From Acanthococcus lagerstroemiae (lineage: Eukaryota > Arthropoda > Insecta > Hemiptera > Eriococcidae): a stretch of 64,000 bases of DNA. Below, in pieces: positions 55,268-64,000 of this stretch. Numbering within the stretch: position 1 is the first letter of the stretch; each line of letters opens with the position of its first letter. Both the position numbers and the translations under genes were made by a program. Location of the stretch: contig CM063111.1 of assembly GCA_031841125.1 (NCBI GenBank), positions 38,700,955-38,764,954 of the forward strand, written 5' to 3'. The notes under the pieces are model-generated. The model did not search any database and was not told where the DNA came from. It worked only from the letters and a program-made list of their open reading frames with translations.

Positions 55268-55588
55268 CAGTAGACACTCGATTATCCAACACAATTGGAG
55301 AATGGAGACTGTCTGATAACGAAAAAGTCGGATAATACGAATGTGATTCTTTTTTTTTTTGGTTTTTTGATGCGGTAGGCCTGAATAGTGGTAGTAGATT
55401 GATAAAGGAAGTACAGAACAGCAATGTTTGAACAAAATTTTATTATAAAATTGCAAAATGCATACAACCTTAGTCGGTTTGTTACTGTCGGATAATACGG
55501 AGAATTGTCCAATAATCGGAGTGCCGCATAATAGGGAGAAAATTTTTACTATCGGATAAAGAGGTGTCGGATAATCGAGTGCCTACTG
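55268..55588. mobile_element. pogo/Tigger-type MITE (321 bp)
   Basis: CAGTAGACACTCGATTATCC at the left faces the complement of CAGTAGGCACTCGATTATCC at the right; TA flanks both ends (55266-55267, 55589-55590). CAGTR-...-CTCGATTATCCG ends with TA duplication are characteristic of pogo-type elements. Internal GTCGGATAATACGG words recur. No transposase remains. Confidence 0.85.
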
Positions 55589-55675
55589 TACCAGATTTTT
55601 GAGTAATCGCCTACGGGGTTCTTCTTTGAGGAAAGTAATCCAGTTATACCGGACAAAAAAATTATCAAAGTAGGG

Positions 55676-56410
55676 AAAAATTAAGGGAAGAGTGAAATTT
55701 GGTATACTAGTACATCTGACTACCCCAAACAACATACTAAAAGTCGCCAGTCAGATGACGTTTGCGTTTTACCCCAGGGATACATAAATTATGTTCCATG
55801 CGAAATCTTTGTAAAAAGTTTTGCTCCTAAGATACTTGACGATAATGAAGGATACCTTTTTCATACATGAGCATATACGGTATTTCACTGCCTGTCTCTC
55901 CGCGTATTCTACACAAAAATTCTTTCTGCGTATTACTAGTGTAAAATGCCATTCTCAAAATTCCATTCTCCAAGTCCCATATGTTCTACCAAAAAACTTG
56001 TTGTGCGCATAACTTGTGTACAGAGTACAGACCAGATGTTTCATCGACATAATGCAGCGCAAGGATTCGGCTTTCAGTAGGAACGTAAATTGTACCATAT
56101 ACGTACACTGTGTACTTATAATAATGAACATACAAAATATGTCCATTATTACCTTCAAATATCTCAGGAACTAAGCCTCGTACAAAGATTTTGTATGAAA
56201 CATAATTTATGTATTTCTTAGTTTCCTATAATTTGATTCCAAACTTTTTTGTTTAAGTTCAATATTCAACGAGATATTGACAAAAAAACATTTTATGGCA
56301 CACATTTTACCCCCTAGGGGAAAATGCAAACATCATCTGACTAGCGACTTTTAGTACGTTGTTTAAAGTAGTAAAAGGTACCAGTATACCAAATTTCAGC
56401 TTTCCTCTAA
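55676..56410. repeat. Long inverted repeat (~735 bp)
   Basis: GAAATTTGGTATACTAGTAC, ACTAAAAGTCGCCAGTCAGATGA and TACATAAATTATGTTCCAT in 55690-55860 are mirrored in order by the complement of 56110-56405. The right arm carries about 100 extra bases. The centre (55880-56110) is unpaired. Likely a large fold-back element. Confidence 0.75.
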
Positions 56411-58355
56411 TTTTTCCACCCCAATTTAGTAATATAACTTTCGATCCAAGAAACTATTCTAAGATCCCTCATACTACCTGAGTAATTTGGAAAAACCCAA
56501 CGAATGGGGCACATTCACCACCGTGATGAAAAACGTACACGAGTAACGAAGGATGGCTTGTATGTACTATGTACTCGTAGGTCATTCAGAGAGCCATTCC
56601 GAATAATCCGTAAAGAAACCTTTGATTGCCATCACGATTGCCATTATTTCCTGTTCAGGCTCGATTTGATTCTAATTTGACTAAACTAGTGAAGCCAGTG
56701 GCAAGAATAAAGGAAAGAGACATGGTTTTAGTTTGTCAAATGAATATTTGAGCAACATTTGAGACCCACGACTGCTTTTTTGCTTGTCAATTCAAATTTG
56801 AGGGAATTGCAAAGCCTTCATTGTTTTACTCACATTGTTACCCACCCCTTTCTCCAGAGAACTTCCTATTTACGCTATTACGTAGTACTGGTGAAAGGAC
56901 CCACAAAAATGTCATCAGCATAAGTTCATCATCAATAATCACTGAGTCAAGAATTCCTAATATTGAAGAGCACTAATCTAGTAGCGTTTGAGAATGAAAT
57001 CTTAAGTAAAACCATTCTCTAGGTACGCTACATGAATGAGGTGTAGTCAAAAATTCTAAATACCAGGAAATGTTGACTTTACTCATTTGCATTATTCTAC
57101 AAAAAACATCAATATAACGCCGATCTGTTTTCAAAAGATTTTTCTAATTTGAAAATAGGCAGGGAAGCAGGAATTGAAAATTGTTACCAAACATGAACAC
57201 AGATTTTCCATTCCCCATCATTATCAAGGTAAAATGCTCAAATCATGCCATATTGAAAATATGAAATTTTTAGGAATTCTTAAATCAGGGAGGGCAAAAC
57301 AAACTTACAGAAGTGCAAATTTTAGGAAGTGATGGGGGTAACAATGAATTTTCCAGTATTTAGAGAAGGTAATCATGGATTTCCTTCACTAGCTAGGGGG
57401 AACAAACCGAGCTATTAGGAGGACAATGCTCCCATTTGCTTTCCATTGGTTACGGCCTTGGTCAGATGAAACATATTCTGTCACATACGCTACTTGCACA
57501 GCAAAATTATCAAACTATACAGCTGATAAATTTCGACACACTCATAAAAGTAACCGAATATTTATTTGGATTTTTACAGAGCTGAGTCGACAAAAGCGTA
57601 TTTCCAACGTTTTATTCTTTCTTATTCCCAGTCTGAGTTTTCACTTTATTTGTTTTAGCTCACAGGTGTCAAACATATGTATTGCCGCCCCGTGCAGCTG
57701 CATAGAACTCATTTAAGAAATACGTCGTTGATCTGAGAACTCGTAGCTCGAAAGCTATCGAAAATTTGGCGTTTGATAGATATGACATTTTAGGTGTACT
57801 CAAACGGTCCTACCTTCTAGTCAGATACTGCTTCCGGTTTGTAAGACACCCTGATGTAAGTCTGTGGGGTCGGAAGTGAATGAGGTAGAATGGAGGTATT
57901 TACCCCTGAACTGATTTTTTGCTCTCTTGGAAAATAAAACATTGAAATAAAGAGCTTTTCTTGGCTCGATTTGTGGTCTGAAATTATTACGTTGCCTCAA
58001 GTTTCCCCTCTTGGCTTTGTTTCCTGCTTTGGGAAAAATCTTACGACAGAGTTGCCTTGCTGTTTTCGTACACGCATAATACCTGTAATGTCCTGGGCCG
58101 CGGAGAGCCCCCCCCCCTCCCACAAGGAGCAAGAGGAATAGAACGCACAGTAGTTCCATTTGTAAAAACATGAACTTAATCAATGAGTCTCTCACATTAA
58201 GGCAAACAGTTTTCAATTCACATTATTTGGTTTCAAAACGGTCTGGGTGTACGCCACGTACTCCCGGGAAGATCCACAGGAACATATGAATACTCAAGTA
58301 TGAGGTATTGTCACTATTACTCGATTTAGGGAGGTTTTTTCTAGCTTCATTTTTG
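56411..58355. other. No convincing gene
   Basis: Mostly AT-rich. A minus-strand frame at 57821-58216 (131 codons) has a hydrophobic leader-like stretch, LLCVLFLLLLVGGGG, but the glycines are encoded by a C9-11 run and there is no family resemblance. Confidence 0.35.
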
Positions 58356-58359
58356 ACGT

Positions 58360-58900
58360 TATTTTGGCGACCGTACCTGATCCAGAAGTGTTCTACAGGG
58401 AATCAGAAATGTGCAAAATTGAAAAGTCCTGTCTTTTGGCTTCCAGTAAATATGTACGGAGGTTTTTAAGGTCGATGAGTTCAGTTTCAGGATTGTTTTA
58501 CTTGTCACATTCTTTGAAGAACTTCACATGGGGTTACAATGTGGAAAATCAGGAATTTCGTATTTTGGCTTCCAATGGAATTTTCAAGGGGCTTTTGAAG
58601 TCGCTAAGTTCAGCTTTGAGGTTGTTTCAGCTGTAACCTCCTACGAACGATCTCCAGATTGAGTCAGAACATGGAAAATGAAAATTTCATATTTTGAGTT
58701 ACAGTCGATTCGTTCGGGAGTTTTTGAATTCAGCTTTGAGGTTGCTTTAGCTGTTGTCTACTCCTAAATAGTTCCATACAAGGGTTACAGCGCAAAAAGC
58801 CAGAAATTTTGTTATTTTGTATACCCATAGAATTGATAAGGGGGTTTTGAAATTGGCTAAACTTAGTTCTGAAGTGGTTTTAAGGGGAACTTTCTCTAAA
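58360..58900. repeat. ~130-bp tandem repeat, four copies
   Basis: Each unit has AAATCAGGAATTTCGTATTTTG, GGCTTCCAATGG, GGGGCTTTTGAAGTCGCTAA and GTTCAGCTTTGAGGTTGTTT. Anchors lie near 58430, 58558, 58688 and 58809. The 90-codon plus frame across it is a by-product. Confidence 0.75.
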
Positions 58901-59210
58901 GGCTACCGAGGAGGTTAAGATATGGAAAATAAAAACGAAAATTACAGAAGCGGATCGATCATGAATTGGATGTATTCAGTAGGTACAGTATATAAATCGA
59001 AAATAATATTTTAGCCAAAAATTTTGAGCGATAGCGCATTCTGTGTCATGAGTGCAAACTTATACGAAACTTGGCACGTCATTCACAAACACACAACAAT
59101 GTACAATACAGGTAACGACGAGGAAAAATTGCTCCCCCCACGTGGCAGCTAGCAGCAGAATGCAGTTTGGTCAAAAGACGGCGTGTCTACCTCTCACATT
59201 ATTATTCCAC

Positions 59211-59402
59211 CCGAGTCCTGGAATCCGTCCTTTCGAGCATTACTTCAGAGACGTCGGGGAGGCTGTTAGGGCTGTCTTAGCCCTCTTCTCATCTTGCCGA
59301 AAAATCGGCCTAGGTCGAAATGTAGCGAGTTGCTACGTGGGCTCGAACCCGGCACCTCCAGATTCCGAGTCCAGCACGCTATCTACTCGGCCAACCAGAC
59401 CT
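59211..59402 (-). mobile_element. tRNA-derived SINE, minus strand
   Basis: Same family as 29936-30155 and 60335-60557, read on the minus strand: GGTTGGCCGAGTAGATAGCG (A box), GGGTTCGAGCCC (B box), then CGACCTAGGCCG, GGGCTAAGACAGCCC, CCCCGACGTCTCTG. The 3' tail is shortened. No clear target duplication. Confidence 0.8.
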
Positions 59403-60324
59403 CCGTAGACTACATTAATCTGTAGTCTACCTGATAAGAGCAGTCTTGAAATCCCTTGCTACGTACATGAATGCGTGAGGCCGTGCTAACGTTACTACTT
59501 TACATCCCCTGGCTAGTAAAATCCTTTGCAGACTTTATGTTTTTTCTCAAATGAAAAGTAGTACTTATCGCTGATTGTGCGGCTGCAAAAAGTTTCAGTT
59601 TCTGTTCATGTATACAAAAAATACATATACTGAGGTTTTCAGTGTTGCTTTTTATACAAGACAAAGCGGTTAATATTTTCCCTTTCTGATCGTGTATTGT
59701 AAAAAATATCTTACAGAACAAGAGCCAAAAGTGAAATTACATAACTCGGGAATTGCTCACTTAGTACGCTCATTCGCAAACTTTCCCTCGCATGTAAACA
59801 TTCACTTCTGACTCTTGGTGCGTATTACACTATTTCTCAACTAAAAGGAAACCTACAGTTCCGATAGCGAATATTATCAGGAAGGAGGAAGCAACAATTG
59901 CCATGATAACATCCTAATAACATCCTCGGCATTAGTCGGCCATTCTCGGCATCCGTTGGAAATTCTGGGTGTCACTCTGTTATGTCAGTTGATAACCGTG
60001 CCTGCATGTAAAAATGTGACACATGTTTTTACATTGAGGTTATGCTTGTTTCTTGTGTCTAATTCGTCAACGAAAAGTGCTACTTTCCACTTGCAAAATA
60101 TTAAAGTAAACATCGTCTTTCTGCATGTATTGTAAAAATAGTATTCCACAGTCGTGTGAAAAATGACACGATAGATTTTTTCGTAAGACTGGTTGTGGAA
60201 AAACTAAGATGTTGAACCTTGATCTTATTTTTTGGTGTTGTACCGTCGACAATGCGAAAACTTGTACTGTATTGATATTGCAGACAAAATCGCGTAGTTT
60301 GGTTGGAAATAAACGGCAGAGAAT
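59403..60324. other. No gene seen
   Basis: Spacer between two SINEs in the same orientation. AT-rich, with no motif or repeat found. Confidence 0.35.
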
Positions 60325-60334
60325 CTGTCCTATT
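60325..60334. repeat. SINE target-site duplication, left (CTGTCCTATT)
   Basis: Exactly repeated at 60558-60567. Confidence 0.85.
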
Positions 60335-60557
60335 ACTCTCTTTTTCTAATTTGCTCTCCACACCGAGTCCTGGAATCCGCCCTTTCGAGCATTACTTCAG
60401 AGACGTCGGGGAGGCTGTTAGGGCTGTCTTAGCCCTCTTCCCTTCTGGCTGAAAAACCAGCCTAGGTCGAAAATTCTGGCGATTTGCTACGTGGGCTCGA
60501 ACCCGGAACCTCCGGATTCTGAGACCAACGCGCTATCCACTCGGCCAACCAGATCCC
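60335..60557 (-). mobile_element. tRNA-derived SINE, full length, minus strand
   Basis: 223 bp with tRNA-like head (GGTTGGCCGAGTGGATAGCG; GGGTTCGAGCCC) at the high-coordinate end, the family body and the AGCAAATTAGAAAAAG tail. A perfect 10-bp duplication CTGTCCTATT on both sides proves retroposition and defines both ends. It overlaps a 120-codon minus-strand frame, which is therefore not a gene. Confidence 0.9.
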
Positions 60558-60567
60558 CTGTCCTATT
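60558..60567. repeat. SINE target-site duplication, right (CTGTCCTATT)
   Basis: Exact copy of 60325-60334. Confidence 0.85.
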
Positions 60568-61239
60568 GCTATATGGAGAGTGCTGTGAAAGCTGTCATTA
60601 ACTGAGAAGCTAGTTTGAAAGAAAAATGTATAATTTTTGTTTTTATTGCTTCCGCAGTGTTTCCGGGAAAAAGTGGCTATTATACATGCATGACATGGGA
60701 AACGCTGTGAAGTTATCGATAACTCAATAAATAATGACGTCGACACATCATTTTCAGAATTTGTTTGCCCTTTTCTCAGTTTAGTCCATGGCACAACACC
60801 GTCTCGCCCACAGTACAACATCAAACGCTAATTTAAAAGTTATCACTAGTTTTCCCAAAACTGTAACATACGTTATTTTGGTAGTTGAATGTGCTCTCCA
60901 GTTAAGCCCTACCCGAATTCTGTATATCAGTTAGGTGACTCACTAAAGCAAAACAGATAAATTCGGATTCATTGGACAGTCTCCCCTACTCGTCAGCAAA
61001 ATGTATTGTTACGAAAACCAGCAGCCGAAAGTGACACATACTTTCAACAAGTACGCCTAATTATCATTCCACCTTTCAAAAAGTAACCTAATTTACTAAC
61101 CTTGCCAACATTCCGAATTTCCGACCACGATCCTTCATTGGAACTAAGTGTATTCAACGCACGCGATGACTCGTTTCGCAAATAATGTATAAAATGTAAT
61201 TCTAACTCGAAGGACCCCTACAAAGATACCCATTTCTGT
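60568..61239. other. No gene seen
   Basis: Non-repetitive, AT-rich spacer. Confidence 0.35.
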
Positions 61240-62660
61240 TTAGGATGGAAACCGCGCATAGTCATGTACATCGTGAAAAAGACACTCTAGTTCAGTCAGT
61301 CGCACGTAATTCGATAACCGCTCGACTACCAAAGACGACCGATAGAGTATATCGATTTTCATCGGAAAATCGTAACTCATTCTTCACGGGCCACGTGAGA
61401 ATAAAACGTTATTTTATCGACGCACATGCCTCGATTTCAGTTCGCAAACGGTTACAGCTTGCTTCTCGAGAAGTATACGTTTTCGACAGAAAGTTCGAAA
61501 TCGAAATTGAAATCGAAACCGAAAACTCGGCAACTCTGAGCAGTATCTGTGAACGCGAATACAAGGGGTTGTTTGGGCTTGTTTTCGCTTGTCCCCGGAA
61601 ACCGCCTTTAGCCTATCAACCGTCATCTCGCTCTACATCTAGGTCAACGTCCGCAACGTGTATGCATACTCGAGCACAGCCGGAGCCGATTCGTGTAGCC
61701 TATTCAGCATCGCACACGGCGTACACTAAGCCTAAAAAGTAACCAAGCCGAATGCTTTGGAACTTGATAAACGGCGGAAAATAGAATTCGCGGCGAGTTA
61801 ACATAGTATTGTAATTGGCCTCGCCCTGTGCCCCATCGGCTAACGGCCGCCGAGTCAACCATACAAAACGACCCCGGGCACACATCGACGTAATCTAAGT
61901 CAACTTCATAGTTTACTTTTACCTTTGCACGGTAGCATTTCACGCGTATACGGTTAATCCAGCGCAGCCTTTTCCGATGAAAATGTTATAGCGAATTCGC
62001 ACAGATAATTTTCACTTCATTGTGTCGCACGCAGCACGTCAACGATTCCGCACTACACCGCGATCATCGCACTGCTTGTAACTTGCCACTCGAATATGTG
62101 CGCTTTTTCGATGGCGAAAACGAGAACACAAAAAAGAAACACTGCACCGAGCTAAACGAGAAAATATCTTGCGAGCCAAAACGGAGAACAATAACCAGGT
62201 ATCGCGAAGAACGGTGAAAATGGTAGAAAAAAGCGTTTTAAAAACACGCGCTACTACGCCTCTAAAACGACGTACGCGGCAAGATGACGCTTTTCCGTGA
62301 AAAACTTGCATAGCATTGCACTGGTGGCGGGTGCGCGCGCCGACGTCCACTTTTCCCCCCGCACGGCGGCTCCGGGTCGAAACTCGAAGCTCGGTTGAGT
62401 AAATACGAAATTCATGAGTTTTCCCGTATTTTGGGCCGGGCGACGATTTCAGATACCCGCCGCTCTCAAGGTTCTACATATTTGAAATGATTAGGCGAAA
62501 GTATAGGCTCGCGTATCTGCTGTATCGTGTATGGTACGGTACCCTAAGTACATCGCAATAAGCTATTTCCGTGGCTGAGAGCAGCCTATTTAGATATCGT
62601 ATCCATCGCCGAACGCGCCAATTAATTTGATATTATTAGCTAGGAGAGGCGAGAGGAGGC
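61240..62660. promoter_or_regulatory. CpG-rich stretch, possible promoter region
   Basis: CG dinucleotides are far denser here than in the flanks (for example GGCGGGTGCGCGCGCCGACG near 62325). The longest frame (plus, 61245-61742, 165 codons, ATG start) is basic and Ser/Arg-rich with a GAAATCGAAATTGAAATCG simple repeat inside; I recognise no domain and would not call it coding on this evidence. The composition suggests an active promoter or first exon of a host gene, strand unknown. Confidence 0.3.
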
Positions 62661-62880
62661 GGTGCGCGAATCCTATCAAATGGATGAGCTGCCGTTGTAT
62701 AAGACTCATTCTTTTATGAAGACAAATTATCATAACACGTATTACACATTTATCGATACTTATAGTAATTCTATAGCATGTTCCACGAAAGTTACCCTTC
62801 CCCCATTTCTTTCTGAACCGATTGGCGGATCTTTGCCGGACAAATTGCCATCTTCCTGCGGCAAGGTCTAGTTTCTATAG
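62661..62880. other. No gene seen
   Basis: Short spacer before the satellite block. Confidence 0.3.
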
Positions 62881-62884
62881 GGCT

Positions 62885-63800
62885 TCAAAAATTTTCTCCC
62901 CCATGGAGGGCTATAACGTGCCACCAACTTCGGAATCGTAGATGGAAAGGTATGCCTTTATGCACATCGCTGGAAAGGGCATATCCTGCAGAATACGAAT
63001 CCGTGAAAAAATTTCAAAATTCATCAATTTTGGGGGCAAGGGGCCTTAAGATGACCAAAATCCATCAAAAATCAAAGTGTCATAACCTAAAAAACAAACG
63101 ATTGAAACAGGGGTTTTCGAGGTCACGGATTCCGAATTACACGATTTAACCCGGTTTAGGGCTTTAAAATCCAAATTTTCAACCTGAAATTGGTTCATAT
63201 ATTCACAAATTTTTGACTTTCTGAATGCAGATTATTAAAGTGGTTTCACGCACATTGTTGAATAGGAAACTTCCTCCAGAGTATGAATCCAAGAAAAAAT
63301 TTCGAAATTCATCAAATTTGGGGATAAGGAGCCTAGAGATGACCAAAATCCGTCCAAAATTGAAGTATCATGACCTAGCAAACAGACTATCGAAAAGAGG
63401 GGTTTTCGAGGTCGCTGATTCCGAATGTCACACTTTCCTCCCGATTCAAGCCGTTTTAGGGCCCTAAAATTCAATTTTAGACTCAAAAGTGATTCTAGTT
63501 CACAAAATTTTTGAGTTTCTGAACGCAAGTTATCAAAGTGACTTCATGCACATCGTTGGATAGGGCAGTTCCTCCAAAATACGAATTCGTGAAGAAAAAT
63601 GGCAAATTCATCAATTTTGGGAGACAGGGTCTAACCCTATAGCCACAAATTTTTGAATTTCTCATTGCAGATTATCCAAACGGCTTTTATATGCACGTCA
63701 CTGGAAAGTAAACTTCCCCCAAAAACGAATCTGTGCGAAAAAAGTTTGAGTTCATCACGTGATTTCCTACATCCAGCGCATCCTAGGGCCCCGAAATCCG
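62885..63800. repeat. ~295-bp satellite, three copies plus a shortened one
   Basis: Units anchored by ATGCACATCGCTGGAAAGGG near 62960, ACGCACATTGTTGAATAGG near 63249, ATGCACATCGTTGGATAGGG near 63547 and ATGCACGTCACTGGAAAGT near 63691 (spacing 289, 298 and 144, the third unit having an internal deletion). Each full unit contains TTCATCAATTTTGGGG, GATGACCAAAATCC and GGGGTTTTCGAGGTC. Open frames here reflect the repeat. Confidence 0.85.
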
Positions 63801-64000
63801 AAATTTGAATGAGAAAGGTGGTGTCAAGTACAAATTTTGGACATTTTGGGACTTACAAGACGGTTATTCAGTTTTTGTTGCAACATAAGAAAACCCGGCA
63901 TGTTGCGTGGTAATATGAATAAGCGGGCACACGATGGCCGTCTATTCAGATTTAAACGCAACATTACTGTGCTCTGTGCCGCCGTGACGGACAACAGAAA
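63801..64000. other. No gene seen at window end
   Basis: Non-repetitive sequence running off the window. Confidence 0.3.

Noticed and set aside
57821..58216. Small secreted protein with a signal peptide
   Set aside because: The hydrophobic leader is partly made by a poly-C run and nothing else supports coding.
60462..60824. 120-codon minus-strand frame
   Set aside because: Its end lies inside a SINE with a perfect target duplication.

Overview
The window looks like arthropod (most likely insect) nuclear DNA: AT-rich, mostly non-coding, crowded with transposable elements, miniature inverted-repeat elements (MITEs) and degenerate satellites, and with almost no host coding sequence. Support comes from splice-type gene structure, a Ty1/copia element, an APE-type LINE, RTE-like LINE debris, tRNA-derived SINEs and a transposase N-terminus of a type common in insect repeats. 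I cannot name the species. There are no prokaryotic operons, rRNA genes or CRISPR arrays.

Layout. 1-11.7 kb: AT-rich DNA with a hAT-type MITE carrying a perfect 8-bp target duplication (1358-1614), weak satellites, a tandem duplication at 7.65 kb and a possible broken exon at 5.5-5.96 kb. 11765-12575: the one convincing host exon, minus strand, encoding a 269-residue two-membrane-segment protein I do not recognise. 14-17 kb: a dead RTE-like LINE split by an 854-bp DNA transposon, a SINE fragment and a MITE. 18.3-22.5 kb: a ~155-bp satellite and a 2.86-kb inverted-repeat element with a 289-bp MITE nested in it. 22.7-26.2 kb: a nearly intact APE/RT LINE on the minus strand, spoiled by one in-frame TAA. 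27-30.6 kb: a degenerate CTTCAAGA-type satellite peppered with SINEs, a hAT MITE and a fold-back element. 33-40 kb: a composite GC-rich repeat, minisatellites and MITEs, with a CpG-containing stretch ending in a consensus splice donor near 36.33 kb.

40022-48782 holds the most interesting object: a complete, apparently very young Ty1/copia-type LTR element on the minus strand. Its two 236-bp LTRs appear identical and it has a perfect 5-bp target duplication (ATAAG). Read in its own sense it carries a ~3-kb leader, a 1084-codon Gag-protease frame and, 10 bases after the stop, a 497-codon reverse transcriptase-RNase H frame. No integrase catalytic domain lies between protease and RT. The Gag has an unusual Arg/Ser-rich N-terminal region, and the leader contains a candidate upstream exon whose splice donor and acceptor would join it to Gag in frame.

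48.8-64 kb: the rest of the composite repeat into which the copia element jumped, an A46-T20 homopolymer junction, three successive long inverted repeats at 54.9-56.4 kb (one a pogo/Tigger-type MITE), two more SINEs (one with a perfect 10-bp target duplication), and tandem satellites at 58.4 and 62.9-63.8 kb flanking a CpG-rich stretch at 61.2-62.7 kb that may hold a promoter.
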